NCBI GenBank assembly: GCA_002167265.1
Contig: NHDJ01000074.1
Span: 16,033-29,054 of the forward strand
From: Verrucomicrobia bacterium TMED56
Lineage (GTDB): Bacteria; Verrucomicrobiota; Verrucomicrobiia; Opitutales; Seribacteraceae
Direction: 5' to 3'
Length of the DNA: 13,022 bases
In this document: positions 1 through 7,111 of the stretch, one piece after another
How positions within the stretch are numbered: position 1 is the stretch's first letter
Layout of the letters: each line of letters opens with the position of its first letter
Made by a program: the position numbers and the translations under genes
Notes under the pieces: generated by a model
What the model was told of the DNA's origin: nothing
What the model saw: only the letters and a program-made list of their open reading frames with translations
Database searches by the model: none

Positions 1-905
1 GTTTTCTCGGTAGTCACTTATGCGAACGTCTTGTCAGGCAGGGCGAGGAGGTGATCTGTCTTGATAATTTTTTCACCGGAAGAAGAAGCAATATTGTCGA
101 TTTGCTTGATTTTAAGAATTTTGAACTTATGAGGCATGATGTGGTGGATCCCTTCAAGTTGGAAGTGGACAGGATCTACAATCTGGCATGTCCGGCATCT
201 CCCATCCACTACCAGTACAATCCGATCAAGACGGTGAAAACTTCAGTTATGGGAGCGATCAATTGCCTGGGACTTGCCAAGAGGGTGGGGGCGAGAATAT
301 TGCAGGCATCCACATCCGAAATTTATGGCGATCCGGAGGTGCACCCTCAACCGGAGAGCTACCGCGGAAATGTTAATCCGATTGGATTACGATCCTGTTA
401 TGATGAGGGCAAGAGATGTGCTGAGACTTTATTTTTTGACTATCATCGTGAAAACAAAGTTGATACTCGGGTGATTCGAATATTCAATACATATGGTCCA
501 AAGATGCGACCGGATGATGGTAGGGTTGTCTCTAACTTTATTGTACAAGCCATAAAGGGAGAGGACTTGACGATCTATGGGGATGGGTCGCAAACCCGGT
601 CATTTTGTTTCGTGGATGATTTGATTGATGGAATGATGGGCGTGATGGAACAGAGCGAGTCTGTGGGTCCCGTGAATTTGGGAAATCCCCGAGAGTTTAC
701 GATCCGAGAACTCGCGGAAGCCGTGCTTGGGAAAGTTGAGACACCTTCCAAAATGATTTACCATCCTTTGCCCTCGGATGATCCGACTCAAAGAAAACCC
801 GACATATCATTGGCACAGAAACTTTTATCATGGAACCCGTCCATTGAATTAACCGATGGATTGGACCGCACAATTCCATACTTTAGGGAAATTATTAAAG
901 AGTAG
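1..905 (+). CDS. uxs: UDP-glucuronate decarboxylase (UDP-xylose synthase), 5'-truncated by window edge
   Basis: Short-chain dehydrogenase/reductase that converts UDP-glucuronate to UDP-xylose in the cytoplasm, with NAD as internal redox cofactor, feeding surface polysaccharide synthesis. The frame is open from base 3 to the TAG at 903-905, about 300 visible residues. The first residues ([10 protein letters not shown]) are the end of the N-terminal Rossmann GxxGFLGSH motif, so only about 11 residues are missing upstream. The GTG at 51 lies inside this fold and is not the start. Other signatures are [12 protein letters not shown], the [10 protein letters not shown] segment that supplies the catalytic Thr/Ser, and SCYDEGKR near base 399, which is the YxxxK catalytic pair in the form typical of UXS rather than of UDP-glucose 4-epimerase. 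The family is usually about 310-320 residues, so the protein is essentially complete. secA begins 9 bases after the stop, so co-transcription is possible. Family assignment is strong; the exact substrate is inferred from motif similarity. Confidence 0.9.
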   Translation, partial: FLGSHLCERLVRQGEEVICLDNFFTGRRSNIVDLLDFKNFELMRHDVVDPFKLEVDRIYNLACPASPIHYQYNPIKTVKTSVMGAINCLGLAKRVGARILQASTSEIYGDPEVHPQPESYRGNVNPIGLRSCYDEGKRCAETLFFDYHRENKVDTRVIRIFNTYGPKMRPDDGRVVSNFIVQAIKGEDLTIYGDGSQTRSFCFVDDLIDGMMGVMEQSESVGPVNLGNPREFTIRELAEAVLGKVETPSKMIYHPLPSDDPTQRKPDISLAQKLLSWNPSIELTDGLDRTIPYFREIIKE

Positions 906-914
906 AGATTTTTC

Positions 915-3900
915 ATGAATTTATTCAGCCCAATTCAATCCGTGTTCAAGTCCCTCAAGGGCAGGAATCATAAAAAATTCCTAAAAAAGTGTGCCCCATT
1001 GGTTAAGAAAATCAATGAGATTGAGCAACAGTATCAATCTCTAAGTACTGAAAAACTGCAGGAAAAGACTAAGGATTTCATGGAGCGCTTTCAAAAGGGA
1101 GAGACACTTGATGATTTGCTGCCGGAAGCATTTGCCACGGTTAAGAATGCAGCTCGTAGAATGTGCGGAAAAACGATTTCGGTATGCGATCAGCCGATTG
1201 AATGGCAAATGGTTCACTATGATGTTCAGTTGATTGGAGGGATTGCTTTGCATGAGAGACATATTGCGGAGATGGCGACCGGGGAGGGAAAAACTCTCGT
1301 TTCCACATGCCCGTTGTATCTAAATGCACTGAGCGGAATGAATTGTCAGTTGGTCACTGTAAATGACTATCTTGCCAGACGTGATTCACACTGGATGGGT
1401 GCCTTGTTTGAGTTTCTTGGACTGAGCGTGGGATGTATTCAGAACAGTATGCCCGCCACTAACAGGAGAGAAATGTATGAGAAGAATATAACCTACGGAA
1501 CGGCATCCGAATTTGGGTTTGATTATCTGCGTGACAATGGAATGGCAACTTGTAAAGAGGACCAGGTACAGAAAGATCACTTCTTTTGCATTATTGACGA
1601 GGCGGATTCCATCCTCATTGATGAGGCAAGGACGCCCTTGATCATTTCTGGGCCCATGCGGGAAGACCATCCTTTGCCGTTCATGGAAATGAAACCACTG
1701 GTGACCAAGTTGTTTGACGGACAACTTAAGCAATGCAACCGATTGGCGGAGGATGCAAAAAAGGCGTTTGCGGATCAGTCCATTAATGAAGAATCCGCGG
1801 ATAATGCGACCGCTAAACTGTATCAGGTGAAGCGGGGAATGCCCACTCATCGTCAGTTTATGAGAATGATGGAGGATGCATCCATTAGAAAAAGATTTGA
1901 AAAGTTCGATCTCGAGATGAATTCAGATTATAACAAGGAACGGGCACATTCCCTAAAGGAAGAACTTTTATATGTCATAGATGAGAAAAATCAGCAGTCG
2001 GATCTTACGGAAAAAGGGAGAACATTGATTAATCCAACTGATCCCAATGGATTTGTGATCCCCGATCTTGCAACCTTGTATGTTGAAATAGACAGAAAAA
2101 AAGATTTGAGTGATGATGACAAGCGCAGGGAGCGGGAAAGGGCTGAACAAGACTTCCAAGTGAGAAGTGAAAGAATTCACACGATCTCACAGTTACTTAA
2201 AGCATATGGTTTGTACGAGAAAGACAAACAGTATGTTGTGCAGGGCGGCAAGGTAATGATTGTGGATGAGAATACAGGCAGGCTGATGCCTGGGCGGAGA
2301 TGGAGCAATGGTTTGCATCAGGCGGTAGAAGCTAAGGAAAATGTGCAGATCGAAAAGGAAACCAAGACCTATGCAACCATAACCATACAGAATTATTTCC
2401 GCATGTATGAAAAATTGGCCGGTATGACTGGTACAGCGGAAACAGAAGCTGGGGAGTTTCACGATATCTACAGGTTGGGAGTGATGGTCATTCCAACTCA
2501 CCGTCCTTGTATCCGACAAGACTTGAATGATTTGATGTTCAAGGGGAGGAGGCAAAAGTTCAACCGCGTGCTTGAGGATTTGATGGAAGCCAACAAGAAG
2601 GGACAACCGGTTCTAATTGGTACGGCTTCGGTTGAATCTTCAGAGGTCTTTAGCCGTATGCTGAAGAGAGCCAACATTAGACATACGGTTTTGAATGCTA
2701 AGTTTCATGAACGGGAGGCGGAAATCGTTGCTGAGGCTGGGCAAAAGGGAGCAGTTACTATAGCCACAAACATGGCCGGACGAGGAACAGATATTAAGCT
2801 TGGAGAAGAGGTAAAGGAACTTGGCGGGTTGCTGGTTTTGGGAACTGAGAGGCACGAGTCCAGAAGAATTGACCGTCAGTTGCGTGGAAGATGTGCCCGT
2901 CAGGGAGATCCAGGAGGATCAAGATTTTATGTGTCACTAGAGGATGACCTGATGAGACTATTCGCAAATCAAGGAGCATTGGCGAAAATGTTGGAGAAGT
3001 CATTTGGGGATGATGATATGCTCGAGCATGGAACTTTGGACTGGTCGATACAAAACGCCCAAAAAAAAGTGGAACAGCAAAATTATTCCATCCGCAAAAG
3101 GTTACTCCAGTATGATGATGTTTTAAATCGACAACGAGAAATTGTTTATTCCATTCGGAATGATGTACTACTTGAAGATGAGCCCAGTAAAATAATCTTT
3201 GAATTGGTTGAGGAGGAGTTGGATAGCCGCCTGGCATCAGTTCCAGTCGAGGAATTCGAGGCAGGTAATGTGGAGCAAATGCCACAACTTGAGTCATTTA
3301 TAGCGTCGTGGTTGAATGTTACATTTCCGTTGTCCGCAAAACTTGAAGAACTTACGGGGATCAGCTTTGAGAAAACGAGGGAACTTCTTTTTTCCAAAAT
3401 CAAGTCTGCTTATGAAGCCAAAAGAAAACTTGAAGACCCGGAACAGATCTTATCACTAGAAAGATATGTGGTGGTTAACTCAGTTGATGTTCATTGGCAG
3501 GATCATCTCACTGAAATGGAAGAACTTAGGAGAAGCGTAGGTCTTCGAGGATATGGACAGAAAGATCCATTGAGTGAATATAAGAACGAAGCCTTTCGAG
3601 CCTTTGAGGAAATGATGGTGGGAATGAGATCCGAAGTTTGTTCCGGACTGTTCCGTTCTTCCACAAATCTCGCAGCTTTTGAGAATATGCTTTCTTCTTT
3701 GTCAGGAGTTGCTAAAACCACCGGCCCGGAAACGGGTAGTGCAGGGTTTGATCGCTTTGGACCCGCTCAGGGAGGAGGGGTGCCGGAGGCACAGGAATCT
3801 GAAGCACCCAAAATAGCTATGCCAGTTGTGCGGGATGCACCGAAGGTGGGCAGGAATGATCCCTGTCCCTGTGGAAGTGGAAAAAAGTACAAAAAATGTT

Positions 3901-3923
3901 GCGGGGCAGGGGTTGCCGCATAA
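915..3923 (+). CDS. secA: Preprotein translocase ATPase SecA, long form
   Basis: Motor ATPase that drives unfolded preproteins through the SecYEG channel at the inner membrane. The 1002-residue product has Walker A ATGEGKT (121-127), the DEAD box (228-231) followed by [28 protein letters not shown] (451-463), [10 protein letters not shown] (502-511), MAGRGTDI (620-627) and the [14 protein letters not shown] region (655-668). It ends in the zinc-binding SecA tail with Cys 984, 986, 995 and 996 (C-x-C-x8-CC), which contacts SecB or phospholipids. It is about 100 residues longer than E. coli SecA. Part of the excess is an extra block around residues 260-430 in the preprotein-crosslinking region, a layout I know from Bacteroidota and PVC SecA. 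The GRCARQGD variant also fits PVC bacteria. ATG at 915 gives the expected N-terminus; it has no clear Shine-Dalgarno sequence. The stop TAA abuts the convergent rsmA stop. Confidence 0.98.
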   Translation: MNLFSPIQSVFKSLKGRNHKKFLKKCAPLVKKINEIEQQYQSLSTEKLQEKTKDFMERFQKGETLDDLLPEAFATVKNAARRMCGKTISVCDQPIEWQMVHYDVQLIGGIALHERHIAEMATGEGKTLVSTCPLYLNALSGMNCQLVTVNDYLARRDSHWMGALFEFLGLSVGCIQNSMPATNRREMYEKNITYGTASEFGFDYLRDNGMATCKEDQVQKDHFFCIIDEADSILIDEARTPLIISGPMREDHPLPFMEMKPLVTKLFDGQLKQCNRLAEDAKKAFADQSINEESADNATAKLYQVKRGMPTHRQFMRMMEDASIRKRFEKFDLEMNSDYNKERAHSLKEELLYVIDEKNQQSDLTEKGRTLINPTDPNGFVIPDLATLYVEIDRKKDLSDDDKRRERERAEQDFQVRSERIHTISQLLKAYGLYEKDKQYVVQGGKVMIVDENTGRLMPGRRWSNGLHQAVEAKENVQIEKETKTYATITIQNYFRMYEKLAGMTGTAETEAGEFHDIYRLGVMVIPTHRPCIRQDLNDLMFKGRRQKFNRVLEDLMEANKKGQPVLIGTASVESSEVFSRMLKRANIRHTVLNAKFHEREAEIVAEAGQKGAVTIATNMAGRGTDIKLGEEVKELGGLLVLGTERHESRRIDRQLRGRCARQGDPGGSRFYVSLEDDLMRLFANQGALAKMLEKSFGDDDMLEHGTLDWSIQNAQKKVEQQNYSIRKRLLQYDDVLNRQREIVYSIRNDVLLEDEPSKIIFELVEEELDSRLASVPVEEFEAGNVEQMPQLESFIASWLNVTFPLSAKLEELTGISFEKTRELLFSKIKSAYEAKRKLEDPEQILSLERYVVVNSVDVHWQDHLTEMEELRRSVGLRGYGQKDPLSEYKNEAFRAFEEMMVGMRSEVCSGLFRSSTNLAAFENMLSSLSGVAKTTGPETGSAGFDRFGPAQGGGVPEAQESEAPKIAMPVVRDAPKVGRNDPCPCGSGKKYKKCCGAGVAA

Positions 3924-4763
3924 TCAATTTTCGAGGAATTCTGCAAGTTTACGCCAATCTGATGGAGATACTTGCTCGGGACGTAAGGATGGAGAAAGAC
4001 CGCATTCATCGAGCCAATTCATAAGAGTCTTATAAACTGCGGTATTTTCTCGTTTTGCGAGTGATCCAAGTTGCTTGCGACGTTGTGTAAAAATACGGCG
4101 AATCAAGTTTCTTGCATTCCGTGAGAATAAGTATGCGGATTTGAGTAGATCCATTCGAATTAGCATCGAGTCAACTGCGGGAGCGGGGAAAAAGCATCGG
4201 CGAGAAACTGGATGTTTTTCAGTCAGGGAAAAAGCATTGGAAATGAATATGCTCAGAGCATGATACTCCTTGGTACCAATACCAGCCCAAATTCTTGCAA
4301 CTGCTTCTTTCTGCATCATTAGAACCATTCTAAAGGGTAAATTTTCTGTGTTTAGCATTGATTCTAGCCAGGCAGATGAAATTGCATAGGGAAGGTTTGC
4401 CACAATCTGATAATTAGTGACGAAGGAGGGTAAGGTTCCTAATGGTTGCTTTACCGCATCGCCTTGCGTAATGAAAAGTTTTTTATTACTGACCGCTTTC
4501 TCCTCTGCTTCAGATAAGTTTTCTGCTAGCCTGCGATCAATTTCGACAACATGAACATTTTGTCCAAATTCCAGAAGCTTTCGGGTAAGAGTTCCCAGTC
4601 CGGGTCCAATTTCCACAACTTCTCCGGACGGATCGAGATTGGCTAGACGGATTGATTTATCTACGATATTTCCATCAATTAAAAAATTTTGGCCGAGTTT
4701 TTTTTTCGGGTGATGACCCAATTTCTCAAGCAAAGCAGTTGTTTCCGAAGGACTGAGTGACAT
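3924..4763 (-). CDS. rsmA: 16S rRNA (adenine1518/1519-N6)-dimethyltransferase RsmA (KsgA)
   Basis: SAM-dependent methyltransferase that dimethylates two adjacent adenines in the 3'-terminal hairpin of 16S rRNA, a late checkpoint of small-subunit assembly. The 279-residue product matches the usual length of about 270. It shows the family N-terminus KLGQNFLID (22-30), the SAM-binding EIGPGLGTLT (51-60), the acidic VVEID strand (72-76), GDA (101-103) and the catalytic motif NLPYAIS (123-129), which corresponds to the NLPY motif of N6-adenine methyltransferases. Later come the FFPAPAVDS segment and the basic IFTQRRKQLGSLAKR helix typical of RsmA. The ATG at 4761-4763 is the natural start, two residues from a Ser-rich N-terminus; no Shine-Dalgarno sequence precedes it. 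It lies 26 bases downstream of trpC on the same strand, so the two are probably one transcript. Its TGA directly touches the secA stop codon on the other strand. Confidence 0.97.
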   Translation of the reverse strand: MSLSPSETTALLEKLGHHPKKKLGQNFLIDGNIVDKSIRLANLDPSGEVVEIGPGLGTLTRKLLEFGQNVHVVEIDRRLAENLSEAEEKAVSNKKLFITQGDAVKQPLGTLPSFVTNYQIVANLPYAISSAWLESMLNTENLPFRMVLMMQKEAVARIWAGIGTKEYHALSIFISNAFSLTEKHPVSRRCFFPAPAVDSMLIRMDLLKSAYLFSRNARNLIRRIFTQRRKQLGSLAKRENTAVYKTLMNWLDECGLSPSLRPEQVSPSDWRKLAEFLEN

Positions 4764-4789
4764 ACTGAATTTAAGGGTGTGGGCTTTAC

Positions 4790-5587
4790 CTATTCCTCAT
4801 CTTTCATTTCTTGAATGAATGATTCGGTGTCTTCAGCACGCATAAGAGCTTCCCCGCAAAGTACTGCATCTGCTCCTACATCCCTTACTCTCCAGGCGTC
4901 TTCAGGACATAGAATTCCGCTCTCGCTGACTTTAATTATTTCAGCGGGAATAAGTGGGAATAATTCCTCGGTCACAGAAAGATCGGTAACAAAACGAGCC
5001 AAGTCCCGATTATTCACCCCGATAATCCGGGGATTGTGTAGAATAGCTTTTTCGAGTTCCGCCTCGGTGTGAATCTCATAGAGACAGTCAATATTTGCAT
5101 GGTCAGCACATTCACGCAGTCTTTTCAGTTCATCATCGCTGAGTGCCCGGACAATTAAAAGAATCGCTTGAGACCCAGCTTCCACGGCTTCAAGAACCTG
5201 AATTGGTTCAATCATAAAATCTTTTCTTATGGTAGGGGTGCTTCTTTGGTGCTGAGTCAGAAAGTCATTTACTTCCCAGAGATCTTCCATCTGTCCTCCA
5301 AAAAACTTATCATCAGTGAGGACTGATAATGCATCGGCTTTCGCATTTACATAAGCTCTTGCCTGTTCCACTGCGGAGGCGTTTTCTGCAATCATTCCGG
5401 CAGAAGGAGATTTTCTTTTGATTTCGGCAATAACTGACAATTCTTCAGGGTTAGCCAGAACATCTAGGAAGGAAGTTTTTCCCTGCAAACGTTTTCCCAG
5501 TTGATTGAGTTCATGATTGCTTACAGGTCTGATCTTCGGAGCGATTTCCTTGCGTTTCCACTCCATGATTTCATCAAGTTTATCCAT
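4790..5587 (-). CDS. trpC: Indole-3-glycerol phosphate synthase
   Basis: TIM-barrel enzyme that closes 1-(2-carboxyphenylamino)-1-deoxyribulose 5-phosphate to indole-3-glycerol phosphate in tryptophan biosynthesis. The 265-residue stand-alone protein is not fused to TrpF. Visible motifs are VIAEIKRKSPSAG (52-64; catalytic Glu55 and Lys57), VLTDDKFFGG (89-98), RKDFMIEP (121-128; the Lys122 general acid), LYEIH (169-173, catalytic Glu), GVNNRDL (190-196) and KVSESGI (219-225, the phosphate-site Ser). All expected catalytic residues are present. No other trp gene is nearby, so the pathway is dispersed in this genome. The ATG at 5585-5587 gives the usual N-terminal helix (LDEIMEWKRKEI). The bases just upstream carry two copies of CTTAAAC instead of a Shine-Dalgarno sequence. 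The gene diverges from mazG and leads into rsmA. Confidence 0.97.
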   Translation of the reverse strand: MDKLDEIMEWKRKEIAPKIRPVSNHELNQLGKRLQGKTSFLDVLANPEELSVIAEIKRKSPSAGMIAENASAVEQARAYVNAKADALSVLTDDKFFGGQMEDLWEVNDFLTQHQRSTPTIRKDFMIEPIQVLEAVEAGSQAILLIVRALSDDELKRLRECADHANIDCLYEIHTEAELEKAILHNPRIIGVNNRDLARFVTDLSVTEELFPLIPAEIIKVSESGILCPEDAWRVRDVGADAVLCGEALMRAEDTESFIQEMKDEE

Positions 5588-5591
5588 AAAG

Positions 5592-5606
5592 GTTTAAGAG
5601 TTTAAG
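5592..5606. repeat. Tandem GTTTAAG heptamer beside the trpC start
   Basis: Two exact copies of GTTTAAG (5592-5598 and 5600-5606) lie with an 8-base period, ending 5 bases before the trpC ATG when read on the minus strand. This occupies the place where a ribosome-binding site would normally sit. It could be an operator half-site pair or simply chance in AT-rich DNA; no known binding motif is recognised. Confidence 0.3.
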
Positions 5607-5625
5607 CCAGAAAGACTAGAATTAA

Positions 5626-5662
5626 TTGCCAGTGACTGGTCTTCAATGCACAATGTCAAATA
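5626..5662 (+). promoter_or_regulatory. Candidate mazG promoter, possibly leaderless
   Basis: TTGCCA (5626-5631) is followed after 17 bases by CACAAT (5649-5654), which match the sigma-70 -35 and -10 consensus at 5 of 6 and 4 of 6 positions. Transcription would begin near 5661, about two bases before the GTG start of mazG, giving a leaderless mRNA. An 11-base dyad, CCAGTGACTGG (5629-5639), overlaps the -35 side and could be an operator. All of this is inference from weak matches in a 75-base divergent gap shared with trpC. Confidence 0.25.
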
Positions 5663-6337
5663 GTGAGCGAATTACAACGACTAATAGAAATAATGGCACA
5701 TTTAAGAAGTCCTGAGGGGTGTCCATGGGATCAGGAGCAAACGCACAATACATTGTCAAGGTGCCTTGTCGAGGAAGCTTCGGAAACATTGGAAGCGATT
5801 GATAATGAGGACATGGTGCTGCTCGAGGAAGAACTTGGAGATTTGCTTCTGCAAGTCATTTTTCATGCTCAGATTGCAAAAGAAAATGAGGTGTTTGATA
5901 TTGAAGATGTTGCCCGTGGTATAGGAGATAAACTTATTAGAAGACATCCTCATGTTTTCGGAGACGAAAAGGGTTCCATTACTGAAGCGGATAAGGTGGT
6001 AGACCGATGGGAGGAGGTTAAAGCTGAAGAAAAAAAACATAGTGGAAAGGAGGGTAAGGAAAAGTCAATTTTCAAGGATTTACCACCACGCCTACCAGCC
6101 TTGTTGTTCGCCTATGATGTTTACAAAAGGGCCAATAAGGCAGAGATGGATGGACTCCTGTCTGTGAAAAGTAAACGAATAGAAAGTCTTTCTAATGAGC
6201 TAGATGCAAGAAGTGCCGGTAAAGCTCTTTTTGAACTGGTGGCAGCCTGCAGAAAGGCTGGTCTTGATCCTGAATCCTGTCTGCGAACTTTCGCTTCAAA
6301 GGAAGTGAAGGCTGTGGAAGAACAGATGAGAAAATAG
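5663..6337 (+). CDS. mazG: MazG-type nucleoside triphosphate pyrophosphohydrolase with degenerate second domain
   Basis: All-alpha NTP pyrophosphohydrolase that hydrolyses (d)NTPs to monophosphates and pyrophosphate, cleaning the nucleotide pool and, in E. coli, lowering ppGpp. The 224-residue protein opens with the family signature LRSPEGCPWDQEQTH (14-28). Its first domain has the metal-binding acids Glu37, Glu38, Glu41 and Glu57/Asp60 (EEASE and EEELGD), followed by RRHPHVFGD (93-101) and a WEEVKAEE segment. The C-terminal repeat is recognisable (LPALLFAYDVYKRA at 144-157; AGLDPESCLR at 199-208), but where active copies read EEIGDLLF it reads SAGKALFE (184-191), so its acidic site is gone. 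E. coli MazG is about 263 residues. GTG at 5663 is chosen because it gives the N-terminus expected for the family (SELQRLIEIMAHLR); the nearby ATGs at 5646 and 5653 are out of frame. The next gene follows after 13 bases. Confidence 0.93.
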   Translation: MSELQRLIEIMAHLRSPEGCPWDQEQTHNTLSRCLVEEASETLEAIDNEDMVLLEEELGDLLLQVIFHAQIAKENEVFDIEDVARGIGDKLIRRHPHVFGDEKGSITEADKVVDRWEEVKAEEKKHSGKEGKEKSIFKDLPPRLPALLFAYDVYKRANKAEMDGLLSVKSKRIESLSNELDARSAGKALFELVAACRKAGLDPESCLRTFASKEVKAVEEQMRK

Positions 6338-6350
6338 ATTAAAAACCACC

Positions 6351-7088
6351 ATGAATAATCGTGGCTTGGTTGAGAGATTCCCTCTGGAAATCGGAGAGAG
6401 AACAATTTATTGTATTGTTAGAAAACATCCGAGGGCCAAGAGAGTTTCTGTTAGAATATTATCAAGAAGTGAAGTGGTTTTGGTAGTCCCAGAAAAAGGT
6501 AGTTTGGGAAATGCCAAAGAGTTCCTCGTTAGCAAGAGGGAATGGATAGCCAAAAAAACATTTCAGTTGCCGGAAAGAGAGTCTTGGAAAAGTTTTTTTC
6601 GCAAAACTCCCAGTTTGTGGCTTGATCGAAAGGAAAGGAAATTATGTTGGGAATTCTCTCCTGACCGAAAGAAGATTACTTACCATGTGGAGAGTGATTT
6701 TATCCAGGCAAGTTTCCCGGAAGGTAATGATGAAGATGATATGCTATTCAGTCTTGTAGTAAAGTTAGCCACAATCTACCTTCCCCAGCGATTGGAGCTA
6801 TGTGCAGAGAAGGTCGATGTTTCCTATGATCGTACCCGTGTAGGGAATCAGAGTTCACGATGGGGATCTTGTTCATCCCGCCGGGTAATCTCATTAAACT
6901 GGAGAATCTTACTACTGGATCACAATTTAGGGGAATATGTTCTGTATCATGAATTAGCTCATTTAAAACATATGAATCATTCTATTCATTACTGGCAATT
7001 ACTGGAAGAATGGGTACCTGGTGCGAGGAAGTTGGACCAGGAGCTAAATAGGCAGGGCAGGCGATTGATGCTATTGGGTGAAAGTTGA
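6351..7088 (+). CDS. YgjP-type (DUF45/M48-like) zinc metallopeptidase
   Basis: Predicted cytoplasmic zincin-fold metallopeptidase of the YgjP/DUF45 (SprT-related) family; the physiological substrate is not known. The 245-residue protein has no signal peptide or membrane segment. The active-site helix reads YHELAHLKHMNHSIHYW (199-215). His200 and His204 are the HExxH zinc ligands, Glu201 the catalytic base, and His210 in the NHS motif the third ligand. It is preceded by the family-defining RWGSCSSRRVISLNWRI (170-186). The N-terminal half carries the usual basic beta-rich segment (RKHPRAKRVSVRI, 24-36). All catalytic residues are intact and the length is normal. It starts 13 bases after mazG, so the two are probably co-transcribed; many family members are scattered, so this does not tie their functions. 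It ends 23 bases from the convergent ankyrin gene with no terminator visible. Confidence 0.9.
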   Translation: MNNRGLVERFPLEIGERTIYCIVRKHPRAKRVSVRILSRSEVVLVVPEKGSLGNAKEFLVSKREWIAKKTFQLPERESWKSFFRKTPSLWLDRKERKLCWEFSPDRKKITYHVESDFIQASFPEGNDEDDMLFSLVVKLATIYLPQRLELCAEKVDVSYDRTRVGNQSSRWGSCSSRRVISLNWRILLLDHNLGEYVLYHELAHLKHMNHSIHYWQLLEEWVPGARKLDQELNRQGRRLMLLGES

Positions 7089-7111
7089 TCTTGAAATGTG
7101 GACTTGAGGAT

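Noticed and set aside
51..53. GTG at 51 as the start of the UDP-glucuronate decarboxylase gene
   Set aside because: The same frame is open to the window edge and encodes the conserved FLGSHL end of the nucleotide-binding motif upstream of it, so the true start lies outside the window.
1386..1850. Open minus-strand frame of 154 codons inside secA
   Set aside because: It is fully antisense to strongly conserved SecA coding sequence, shows no recognisable domain, and is rich in His, Leu and Ile as expected of an antisense shadow.
2794..3297. Open minus-strand frame of 167 codons inside secA
   Set aside because: It is antisense to the conserved helicase region of SecA and has no family motif, so it is a by-product of the codon use on the plus strand.
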